Part shown: positions 55,251 to 62,864 of the stretch, piece by piece
Layout of the letters: each line of letters begins with the position of its first letter
Numbering within the stretch: position 1 is the first letter of the stretch
Assembly: GCA_021848325.1 (NCBI GenBank)
Contig: JAJZUU010000006.1
Span: forward strand, 1-64,000
From: Pseudomonadota bacterium
GTDB lineage: Bacteria > Pseudomonadota > Gammaproteobacteria > Burkholderiales > JAJZUU01
Length of the DNA stretch: 64,000 bases
Reading direction: 5' to 3'
Translations under genes and position numbers: made by a program
The notes under the pieces: generated by a model
Told to the model about the DNA's origin: nothing
The model's database searches: none
The model's input: only the letters and a program-made list of their open reading frames with translations

Positions 55251-55549
55251 AATGCAGGATCTTGCCCCATCGGCCGTAGCTTATTGCGCGCCGCGATCGC
55301 GACAGAATCGGACGTGGCCGGCCAACTCCCGCGAGTAACCGGGTGCGCGGATTTTCCGCATCGGGTTTCAAGCGAACGGCCTTATCAAGATTATCACGGC
55401 TGGCAAAGACTTCCGGCATTCGGACCATTTTACAGGCTCAGTGGGCACTGTTCGACGTCGGCGCCGGGCCAGAGTTCGCGATATCAGCGAAAAATATGCC
55501 TCTGAATCATTTCCGGAGCGGGACTTGCGGTCGGCCCGGCTGCGTGTCC
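55251..55549. other. intergenic region upstream of the aquaporin gene
   Basis: About 300 bases without a recognised gene. It would hold the aquaporin promoter, but no strong hexamer pair was seen. Confidence 0.3.
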
Positions 55550-55717
55550 CCGCGGCCGCAGGAACTCCCGGCGCACGCCCCATTGCTCCAGGGGCAGCAC
55601 CTTGAAGCGGCAGCGGATCACCACCGCTCCCGCGGTGGCGAGGATCGGCGCGATGGAGATGCCCAGTTCGCTCAGCACCAGCATGCCCGCCACCACGCTA
55701 TCCAAGTAAGCCGCTTC
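55550..55717 (-). pseudogene. remnant of an MscS-type mechanosensitive channel with internal deletion
   Basis: One frame reads YLDSVVAGMLVLSELGISIAP and LATAGAV, the pore-lining region of MscS channels, then jumps directly to VIRCRFKVLPLEQWGVRREFL, part of the C-terminal cytoplasmic domain. The beta-domain that should lie between is deleted. There is no proper start or end. It marks decay in the accessory region. Confidence 0.65.
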
Positions 55718-55933
55718 GCGGTAGCCTGTTGCGCGCACTGAAGTAGTCCCCTCTCCGTATCGACTGAATCGGCCAAGCTCTTGGCCGAACGTCTGTATCT
55801 CTGTTCTCCCCCTCGGACCGTCGCCTCGCCTCGGGGGCGGCAAAAGGGCTCCCCCATGTTTCATGCCAAAATGCTGGAATGTGGGACCGATTCCGCTGAC
55901 GTTCGTGGTTTGTCTGGTGCGGGGTGAGCGGGC

Positions 55934-57376
55934 CTACAGGCTTGCGCGCAGCGCCTCGCCGTAGGCTTTGAGCCGGTTGAGCAGGGCGCGTCGCGCTGCC
56001 GTTGTGCCGGGCTCCGCGCTCAATTCCGCAAGGCGTGCGGAGTATTGTTCAAGGGTGATGCTGCCGCCGCCATCGGGGTTGCTGAGGCGCTGCCCGCGGT
56101 ATTCCAGCCAGCGGGCTTGCTCTCCGGCAGCGAGGGTTTCCGGGTAGTTGCGGGCCCGGTAGCGGAACAGCATCTCGGGAATGCGCGGGTCGTCGAAGGG
56201 CAAGGCGAGCTTGCCCAGTTCCGCCGGGGGCGTGCTGCGAATGACTTCCATCCGTGCCCGGTCTTTGTCGCTGAAGAAACTGCCGCCATAGAGGGCAAGG
56301 TCGGGATCGGTTTCCGGTTCGAACCGGCCGGCCTCGAATATCTCGCCGATCTTCTGCGCCAGCCCATGGGTGGCCTTGAGTCTTTCCAGGTGCTTCAGGC
56401 ACTGGCCGACATCGAGCTGCAAACGTGCCTCGGCCCCGGGGTTGAGGGTCTTGGGCGTGACCAGCACCGGGCACTTGTTGAGGTGCACGGTCTTGAGCGG
56501 GATGCGCTCGGCGCCTTCCCCTTGCTCGGCAAGGGGGGTGAACAGCCGTTCCCGGATCGTGTCGGCGTCGAACTCGATCAGAGGCGCGGGGTCGTAGCGC
56601 AGGTCGTAGACGATGACGCCGTTCTTGTTGGCGGGGTGCATCGCCAGCGGTGCGACCAGGGTGGTGCAGCAGAACTCGCCCGAAATCATCCCGGAGGTGT
56701 GCAGCACCGGTTTCATCTCGCGCACGTCGATTTGCCCGGCGGCGAGCCGCTTGCTGCGCAGGCGGTAGAGGTAGTCGTAGAGCCGCGGCTGCCTCTCCCT
56801 GATCAGGCGGGCGACGGCGATGGTGGCGCGCACGTCGGAGAGGGCGTCGTGGGCCGCCTCGTGGGCGATGCCGTTGGCCCGGGTCAGGGCCTCCAGCTTG
56901 AAGTCGGGGTTGCCGTTTTCGCGGTCGGGCCACTCGATCCCCGCCGGGCGCAGGGCGCGGGTGGCGCGCGCCATGTCGATGATGTCCCAGCGCGAGTTGC
57001 CGTTTTGCCACTCACGGGCGTAGGGGTCGTAGAAATTGCGGTACAGGGTGTTGCGGGTGAATTCATCGTCGAAACGCAGGGTGTTGTAGCCGCAGCCGCA
57101 GGTTCCGGGCCGCGCCAGCTCGGCGTGGATGAGGCGGATGAACTCGGCCTCGGTCACGCCCTTGTCCATCAGGTCCTGCGGCGCCAGGCCGGTGACCAGG
57201 CAGGCATCCGGGTTCGGCAACAGGTCGTCGGCCGGTTTGCAATAGATATCCAGCGGCTTGCCGATTTCGTTCAGCGCCTCGTCGGTGCGGATGCCGGCGA
57301 ATTGCAGGGGACGGTCGCGCCTGGCATCGATGCCGGAGGTTTCGTAATCGTGCCAGTAGAGGGTGTTGTCGCTCAT
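55934..57376 (-). CDS. sbcB: exodeoxyribonuclease I
   Basis: The 480-residue single-strand 3'-5' exonuclease has the DEDDh motifs: LYWHDYETSGIDARRDRPLQ (DxE) near the N-terminus, GYNTLRFDDEFTRNTLYRNFYDPY, and AHDALSDVRATIAVA (HD). The C-terminal SH3-like and helical parts are intact. The ATG at 57376 has a ribosome site (AAAGGAAG). It takes part in mismatch repair and recombination. Confidence 0.96.
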   Translation of the reverse strand: MSDNTLYWHDYETSGIDARRDRPLQFAGIRTDEALNEIGKPLDIYCKPADDLLPNPDACLVTGLAPQDLMDKGVTEAEFIRLIHAELARPGTCGCGYNTLRFDDEFTRNTLYRNFYDPYAREWQNGNSRWDIIDMARATRALRPAGIEWPDRENGNPDFKLEALTRANGIAHEAAHDALSDVRATIAVARLIRERQPRLYDYLYRLRSKRLAAGQIDVREMKPVLHTSGMISGEFCCTTLVAPLAMHPANKNGVIVYDLRYDPAPLIEFDADTIRERLFTPLAEQGEGAERIPLKTVHLNKCPVLVTPKTLNPGAEARLQLDVGQCLKHLERLKATHGLAQKIGEIFEAGRFEPETDPDLALYGGSFFSDKDRARMEVIRSTPPAELGKLALPFDDPRIPEMLFRYRARNYPETLAAGEQARWLEYRGQRLSNPDGGGSITLEQYSARLAELSAEPGTTAARRALLNRLKAYGEALRASL

Positions 57377-57610
57377 GGGCTTCCTTTTCGTTTGCCGTTC
57401 ATCATAACCGCACGGCGCGGCCGTTGCATACCGGCCACCGTCCCGGGGAGGATATCCCAGGATCGTATGCGTTCGTAGAGGGCGCGGGGAACACATACGA
57501 AAATCAGTGGATGAGCGCGCATGGCGGATCACCTGCCCGGAGACGATGTGACCCTTCCTAACCCGTGGGATGCGTCTGCGTCCCCGGCGGATCAATCGCT
57601 TTTTTAGGTT

Positions 57611-57616
57611 TATAAT
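57611..57616 (+). promoter_or_regulatory. tsaB: TATAAT -10 box of the tsaB-rimI-udg operon
   Basis: A perfect -10 hexamer lies 29 bases before the tsaB ATG. No good -35 is seen. The 269-base gap back to sbcB (57377-57645) holds nothing else recognised. Confidence 0.45.
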
Positions 57617-57645
57617 GCCGGGATCGGAATGCCTTTATCTTCTTC

Positions 57646-58317
57646 ATGAAACTCCTCGCCCTGGACACCTCTACCGAATACTGCTCGCTCGCCCTGTGGC
57701 TGGAAGGGGAGGTGGTCTCGCGCGAGGCGCTGGCCGGGCAGCGCCACTCCGAGCTGGTGTTGCCCATGTTGCAGGAACTGCTGGCGGAGGGGGGGGTGAC
57801 GCTGGGCGCCCTGGACGGCATCGCCTTCGGCTCCGGGCCGGGGTCGTTCACGGGCCTGCGCATTGCCTGCGGGGTGGCCCAGGGGCTGGCCTTCGGCGCC
57901 GATCTGCCGGTGGCAGGGGTGTGCACCCTGGAAGCCCTGGCCCAGGGGGCGGGTGGGAAGCGGGTCATCGCTTGCCTGGATGCACGCATGGGTGAGGTGT
58001 ACCACGCCGCGTATGTCAGGGGGGAGGAGCGCTGGCAGACCCTGAGCATACCCGGGCTTTATTCGCCGGAACAGGTGCCGGCCGTGGACGGAGGCGGCTG
58101 GATCGGCTGCGGCAGCGGATTTGCCGCCTACGGCGAGCAGTTGCGGGGACAGTACGGGGAGCGGCTCACGGGCGTGATGGGGGAGGTCTTCCCCCATGCG
58201 CGCCACATGGCGCCCCTGGCTGTCGCGCTGTTCGAGGATGGTGCGGCGGTGGAGCCGTGGCATGCGGCCCCGCTTTACATCAGAGACAAGGTCGCCCTGA
58301 AGGTCGGCGAGCGATGA
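57646..58317 (+). CDS. tsaB: tRNA threonylcarbamoyladenosine biosynthesis protein TsaB
   Basis: The 223-residue protein starts MKLLALDTSTEYCSLAL and has GQRHSELVLPMLQELL, the ASKHA-fold signature FGSGPGSFTGLRIACGVAQGL and LDARMGEVYHAAY. It partners TsaD and TsaE to make the t6A modification of tRNAs. It overlaps rimI by 4 bases. Confidence 0.96.
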   Translation: MKLLALDTSTEYCSLALWLEGEVVSREALAGQRHSELVLPMLQELLAEGGVTLGALDGIAFGSGPGSFTGLRIACGVAQGLAFGADLPVAGVCTLEALAQGAGGKRVIACLDARMGEVYHAAYVRGEERWQTLSIPGLYSPEQVPAVDGGGWIGCGSGFAAYGEQLRGQYGERLTGVMGEVFPHARHMAPLAVALFEDGAAVEPWHAAPLYIRDKVALKVGER

Positions 58318-58775
58318 GCGCCCTCTTGAAGGAGACCCCGATGTTCAGGCCGATGGGTCGGGAGGACCTGGGCGCGGTGCTGGCCATCGAGTGCGACGTC
58401 TACCCCTTCCCCTGGACCAGGGGAAATTTCAGCGATTCCCTTCAGGCCGGCTATGGTTGTTGGGTGTACGAGGTGAATGGGGCCGTGGTGGGCTACGGGG
58501 TAATGATGCTGGCGGCGGGGGAGGCCCATCTGCTGAACGTGGCCATCGCCCGAAAATGGCAGCGCCGGGGCATGGGGCGCAAGCTGATGCAGCACCTGAT
58601 CAAGGTGGCGCGGGAATACCACGCCGAATTCATGTTCCTGGAGGTGCGCCCGAGCAATATCGCCGCCCACCGGCTTTACGAGGACCTGGGTTTTACCGAG
58701 ATCGTGGTGCGCAAGAACTACTACCCTGCCCACAAGGGGCGCGAGGACGCCGTCATCATGGGGCTTTCCCTGTGA
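58314..58775 (+). CDS. rimI: ribosomal protein S18 alanine N-acetyltransferase
   Basis: The 153-residue GNAT acetyltransferase has the acetyl-CoA motif LNVAIARKWQRRGMGRKLMQHLIK and the RimI end VRPSNIAAHRLYEDLGFTEIVVRKNYY. Start ATG at 58314, overlapping the tsaB stop (ATGA). The tsaB-rimI pairing is common. Confidence 0.94.
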   Translation: MSALLKETPMFRPMGREDLGAVLAIECDVYPFPWTRGNFSDSLQAGYGCWVYEVNGAVVGYGVMMLAAGEAHLLNVAIARKWQRRGMGRKLMQHLIKVAREYHAEFMFLEVRPSNIAAHRLYEDLGFTEIVVRKNYYPAHKGREDAVIMGLSL

Positions 58776-59512
58776 GCGGGATGCGCGCGGCCTATCTCAG
58801 GGAGATGGGGCTGTGGCCGCTGTGGCGGCTGCGCCAGGGACAGGCGGCCGGCTCGGCGCAGGGCACGCAGCCGCAGGCCGTCCCGTTGCCGGCCGGCGAA
58901 GGGGCTTCCCCGGCGGACGGCGGGGGGGCGGAGATCGCGCGCCTGGACTGGGCGGCGCTCAAGGAGCGGGTGACGGCCTGCACCGCCTGCCCCCTGCACC
59001 AGACCCGGACCCAGGCGGTGTTCGGCGTGGGCGACGAAGCCGCCCAGTGGCTGTTCGTGGGAGAGGCGCCGGGGGCCGAGGAGGACGCCCGGGGCGAGCC
59101 CTTCGTGGGCCAGGCGGGCAAGCTGCTGGACAATATGCTGGCGAGCATCGGCCTTGGGCGCGGTGACAACGTGTATATTGCCAACGTGCTCAAGTGCCGC
59201 CCGCCGGGCAACCGCAACCCGCATCCGGACGAGGTGCGCCGGTGCGAGCCTTACCTGGCGCGGCAGATCGAGTTGATCCGGCCCCGGCTCATCGTCACCC
59301 TGGGCAAGTTCGCGGCCCAGACCCTGCTCGGCAAGGAGGCGACCATCGCCAGCCTGCGCGGCACCGTGCACGATTACCGCGGCATTCCGCTGATTGTGAG
59401 CTACCACCCGGCCTACCTGCTGCGCAATTTGCCGGACAAGGCCAAGGCCTGGGAAGACCTGTGCCTGGCCAGGCAGACCATGGCGGAGCGCCAGGGGACG
59501 GAGGCGCGCTAG
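58772..59512 (+). CDS. uracil-DNA glycosylase, family 4 (Fe-S type)
   Basis: The 246-residue protein has a variable N-terminal stretch, then the UDG core: CTACPLHQTRTQAVFGVG (two cluster cysteines), motif A FVGEAPGAEEDARGEPFVG, VLKCRPPGNRNPHPDEVRRC (two more cluster cysteines) and motif B SYHPAYLLRN. A [4Fe-4S] cluster is expected. It removes uracil from DNA. GTG at 58772 overlaps the rimI stop; the ATG at 58781 is an alternative start that matches the family N-terminus (MRAAYLREMG). Confidence 0.92.
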   Translation: MSGMRAAYLREMGLWPLWRLRQGQAAGSAQGTQPQAVPLPAGEGASPADGGGAEIARLDWAALKERVTACTACPLHQTRTQAVFGVGDEAAQWLFVGEAPGAEEDARGEPFVGQAGKLLDNMLASIGLGRGDNVYIANVLKCRPPGNRNPHPDEVRRCEPYLARQIELIRPRLIVTLGKFAAQTLLGKEATIASLRGTVHDYRGIPLIVSYHPAYLLRNLPDKAKAWEDLCLARQTMAERQGTEAR

Positions 59513-59532
59513 GCGAAAGCGGGGCTTCCCGG

Positions 59533-60750
59533 TCAGCCGTGCGCCGGCTGTGGCCTATGGCGGCGGTAGATGGCGGCCATGGTAACGCTGATGAAGAGTC
59601 CGAACATTACGATAATGGCGTTGATATGCAGGTCCGTTCCCACCATTACCGTGTAGGCCCCGAGCAGCAGCAGGATCCCGATGTTCTCGTTGAAGTTCTG
59701 CACCGCGATGGAGTGGCCGGCCCCCATCAACAGGTGGCCGCGGTGTTGCAGCAGGGCGTTGAGGGGTACCACGAAAAAGCCGCTCATGGCGCCGATCAGG
59801 AACAGCAGCACGGCGGCGAGCCACAAATGTTGCACCAGGACCATCACCACCACCAGCAGCCCCATGACGATGCCGGCGGGCAGGGACTTGACCGCATGCT
59901 CCAGCTTGATGAAGCGCGCGGCTGCGATCGCCCCCATGGCGATGCCGAGCGCCACGATGACGGTCAGCAGGGGCGCGTTTTCGGGCTTGAAGTGAAGCGC
60001 TGCCACCGCCCACACCAGCACCACCAGCCTCAGGGTCGCACCCACTCCCCAGAACAGGGTGGTAACCGCCAGCGAGACCCGGCCTTGCGGATCGCGCCAT
60101 AGCAGCGAGAACGCGTGCCAGAAGTCGTGCAGCACGTAGAGGGGGTTCTTCTTGGGCAGCCGGTGGTCGATGGGCACATGGGGGATGTACAGGTTGATCA
60201 CCGCTGCTAGCACGTACAGGGCCGTGATGACGGCAATGGCGAATTCCGGCGGGCGGAGCCAGGAAAGATCCCAGCGGTGAATGAAACAATCGGCCACCGC
60301 GGGGGTCACCAGCACGGTGCCCAGGATGGCCCCCAGCACGATGGCCGCCACGGTGGTGCCTTCCATCCAACTGTTTGCCGCGACCAGTTTGTGGGGGGGC
60401 AGGTACTCGGTAAGGATGCCATACTTGGCGGGAGAATAGGCCGCCGCGCCGATGCCCACGACCCCATAGGCGTACAGAGGTTGCATCCCCAGCAGCATGG
60501 CCATGCAGCCCGCGAACTTGATGGCGTTGCTGACGAACATCACCTGCCCCTTGGGGATGGCGTCGGCGAAAGAACCGACGAAGGGCGCCAGCAGAATGTA
60601 CGCGATGACGAAAAATTCCTGCAGCAGCGGGGTGTGCCAGGCCGGGGCGCTGAGTACCTTGAGCAGGGCGATGGCCGCGAACAGCAGGGCGTTGTCGGCC
60701 AGAGCGGATACGAATTGGGCGGTGAGGATGGTGTAGAAGCCGCGATCCAT
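59533..60750 (-). CDS. lplT: lysophospholipid transporter LplT (MFS)
   Basis: The 405-residue protein has 12 membrane helices and the LplT features MDRGFYTILTAQFVSALADNALLFAA, YSPAKYGILTEYLPPHKLVAANSWMEG and GFFVVPLNALLQHRG. It flips lysophospholipids across the inner membrane. Here it stands alone, not fused or adjacent to an acyltransferase (aas) within the window. It converges with udg, and its start faces the LysR gene across 275 bases with no recognised element. Confidence 0.92.
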   Translation of the reverse strand: MDRGFYTILTAQFVSALADNALLFAAIALLKVLSAPAWHTPLLQEFFVIAYILLAPFVGSFADAIPKGQVMFVSNAIKFAGCMAMLLGMQPLYAYGVVGIGAAAYSPAKYGILTEYLPPHKLVAANSWMEGTTVAAIVLGAILGTVLVTPAVADCFIHRWDLSWLRPPEFAIAVITALYVLAAVINLYIPHVPIDHRLPKKNPLYVLHDFWHAFSLLWRDPQGRVSLAVTTLFWGVGATLRLVVLVWAVAALHFKPENAPLLTVIVALGIAMGAIAAARFIKLEHAVKSLPAGIVMGLLVVVMVLVQHLWLAAVLLFLIGAMSGFFVVPLNALLQHRGHLLMGAGHSIAVQNFNENIGILLLLGAYTVMVGTDLHINAIIVMFGLFISVTMAAIYRRHRPQPAHG

Positions 60751-61025
60751 CAGATGGTGGGGTCGTCAAAGAATACTTTGGATTTCCGGAAGGCGGCGCG
60801 CGCCAGCCAGCTTTATACCATGAAAAGACGGGGGTGGCCACGGCCGCGGCCGATTCCTTCCCGATCGCCGGCCGCTTGGATGGAAGTCCCGTCGGCGGCC
60901 GTGGCCGCCCTATGCTAATCGTCAAAAGTATGGTTCAATTATAGGTTCCCGCACGCGTCTAGATCCTGCCCATCTCCAGGATGCGCGGGCCCGTTTTCGG
61001 TAGTCTTCAGGAATTCGAGTCGACC

Positions 61026-61955
61026 ATGGCAGATCGCCGCATACAGGTCTTTTACACCGTCGCCAAACAGCTCAGTTTCACCAAGGCGGCGGAACTGCTG
61101 TTCATGACCCAGCCGGCGGTTACCTTCCAGGTGAAGCAACTGGAAGAGCACTTCAATACCCGCCTGTTCGAGCGGACCCACGGCAGGATATTGCTCACCC
61201 CGGCCGGGGAACTGGCCCTGGAATACGCCGAACGCATCCTGAGCCTCGGCGCCGAAATGGAGACCCGGGTGGGGGAACTCACCGGGCAGATCAGCGGCCC
61301 CCTCATGATCGGGGCCAGCACCACCATCGCCGAGTACATGCTGCCGCGCATGCTGGGAGAGTTCAAGGCGCTGTATCCCCAGGTACAGGCCCATCTCACC
61401 GTGGCGAACTCGGAAACCATCGAAACCAAGGTGTCCGACCATACCCTGGATATCGGGCTGATCGAGGCGTCGTCCCACCATCCCAACCTGATCACCGAGG
61501 TCTGCTGCGACGACGAACTGGTGGTGATCTGCGCCCCCGACCACGAGTTTGCCCGCGCACCCTGCGTCACCCCCATCCAGTTGGCCGAACAGCCCTATGT
61601 CAGCCGCGAGGTGGGCTCCGGTACGCGGGAGGTGGTGGACGACTATTTCCGCGAGGCGGGGGTGTCTCCGGACGACCTGAACATCGTGATGGAGATGGGC
61701 AGCCGCGAGGCGATCAAGGGCGCCGTGGAGGCCGGGCTGGGCATCGCCATCATCTCCAGTTCCACGGTGCTGAAGGAACTCAAGCTGGGGGACCTGGTGG
61801 CCGTGCCGCTCAAGCCCCGCCTGATTCGGCCCCTCTCCCTGGTGTACCCCCAAGAGAAATTCCGCTCCAAGCTGCTGCAGGCCTTCCTGGATTTTCTGGC
61901 GGGCACCGCCCTGTTCAGAAACAAGGCCGAGGAAATCGAGGCGATGCGAACTTAG
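61026..61955 (+). CDS. LysR family transcriptional regulator
   Basis: The 309-residue regulator has an N-terminal winged helix (FYTVAKQLSFTKAAELLFMTQPAVTFQVKQLEEHF...) and a LysR substrate domain (LMIGASTTIAEYMLP, SREVGSGTREVVDDYF, EAGLGIAIISS). It resembles LysR proteins linked to sulfur or selenium metabolism, but this cannot be decided here. The ATG at 61026 is the family start; the frame extends upstream to 60981. An unknown gene follows after 7 bases. Confidence 0.88.
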   Translation: MADRRIQVFYTVAKQLSFTKAAELLFMTQPAVTFQVKQLEEHFNTRLFERTHGRILLTPAGELALEYAERILSLGAEMETRVGELTGQISGPLMIGASTTIAEYMLPRMLGEFKALYPQVQAHLTVANSETIETKVSDHTLDIGLIEASSHHPNLITEVCCDDELVVICAPDHEFARAPCVTPIQLAEQPYVSREVGSGTREVVDDYFREAGVSPDDLNIVMEMGSREAIKGAVEAGLGIAIISSSTVLKELKLGDLVAVPLKPRLIRPLSLVYPQEKFRSKLLQAFLDFLAGTALFRNKAEEIEAMRT

Positions 61956-61962
61956 GGCGCGT

Positions 61963-62310
61963 ATGTTGAGCGGCGAGAAGATCCTGATCCGGCTGTTCCG
62001 TTCCCTGCCCGATCCCGACCGGCAGACGTTGCTGGCCTTTGCCGAGTTTCTGGCGGGGAGGGTGCGGGAGGGCGCGGCGGAAAAGGTCGCGGAGCCGCTG
62101 GACATCCCCCGGCCGGAGCAGGAAAGCGTGGTCAAGGCCATCAAGCGGCTGACGGCCACCTATCCCATGCTGGACCGGGGCAAGCTGCTGCACGAAACCT
62201 CCAGCCGCATGACCGAGCACCTGATGCACGGCAAGCCCGCCAGCCAGGTAATCGACGAGCTGGAGGTGGTATTTTCCACCCACTACCAGCGGTTCAAGGT
62301 GGAGCAGTAG
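61963..62310 (+). CDS. conserved hypothetical protein in operon with the LysR gene
   Basis: The 115-residue soluble, mainly helical protein (LIRLFRSLPDPDRQTLLAFAEFLAG, TYPMLDRGKLLHETSSRMTEHL) has no recognised domain. It follows the LysR gene by 7 bases. Its end is close to a palindromic repeat that separates it from a convergent gene. Confidence 0.65.
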   Translation: MLSGEKILIRLFRSLPDPDRQTLLAFAEFLAGRVREGAAEKVAEPLDIPRPEQESVVKAIKRLTATYPMLDRGKLLHETSSRMTEHLMHGKPASQVIDELEVVFSTHYQRFKVEQ

Positions 62311-62327
62311 GCGTTTTAGGAGCCTAA

Positions 62328-62372
62328 GGACCTGTTAAGCATTAAGTGTTACACTTAATGCTTAACAGGTCC
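62328..62372. repeat. 45-bp palindromic element flanked by TAA duplication
   Basis: Two 22-base arms (GGACCTGTTAAGCATTAAGTG... and its complement) surround a single T, and TAA occurs on both sides (62325-62327 and 62373-62375). It is the inverse of the copy at 11062-11106. Its last base completes the TAG stop codon of the minus-strand gene at 62372. TTTTAGGAGCCT just before it (62314-62325) matches the start of MITE copy 1. Confidence 0.85.
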
Positions 62373-62761
62373 TAAAACAGGCTGAAAATGTCGTTGACCA
62401 CGTCGTTGGCCACGGCAAAGCCGGCGCCCATCCCGAGCCCGCTGGCCATGCTGCCCATGAAGCCGCCGCCGGGCCGCCCGGTCCAGCCCTGCGGCTGGAC
62501 CGTGGGGTTGGGGTGGGTCTCCAACTGCGCTTCCAGGGTCTTGATATATTCCGCCATCTGGTTCACCAGCATGGCCGTGGCCTGGGTCTGGCTTTGCACG
62601 GACATGGCGATTTCCCGGAGGTCCATCGCCCATTCCCTGCCGGCGGTTTCGTCCGGGGCGGCGGCCCGCAGTTTCTGGGCTAGGGCCTGCATGCCCTGGA
62701 CCATGGTTTGGGATTGCTGCTGCACCTGCATCACCTGGTTTTCCGCACTGGCGTAGTCCAT
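62372..62761 (-). CDS. hypothetical protein with coiled coil and glycine-rich C-terminus
   Basis: The 129-residue product has a glutamine-rich coiled-coil N-terminal part (VMQVQQQSQTMVQGMQALAQ), a middle helix and a Gly-rich end (GGGFMGSMASGLGMGAGFA, then VANDVVNDIFSLF). No domain is recognised. The stop codon TAG is completed by the palindromic repeat. It lies 103 bases after the PhoH gene on the same strand. Confidence 0.6.
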   Translation of the reverse strand: MDYASAENQVMQVQQQSQTMVQGMQALAQKLRAAAPDETAGREWAMDLREIAMSVQSQTQATAMLVNQMAEYIKTLEAQLETHPNPTVQPQGWTGRPGGGFMGSMASGLGMGAGFAVANDVVNDIFSLF

Positions 62762-62864
62762 CTCTTGCTCCTTTCCGCATCCGGCAATGATTGATGCCGA
62801 GTGAGACAGGCGTGGGGCGGGTGCGGTTCCCCGCGCCTTTCGGAAAACCCGGCAGACTTCCCGG

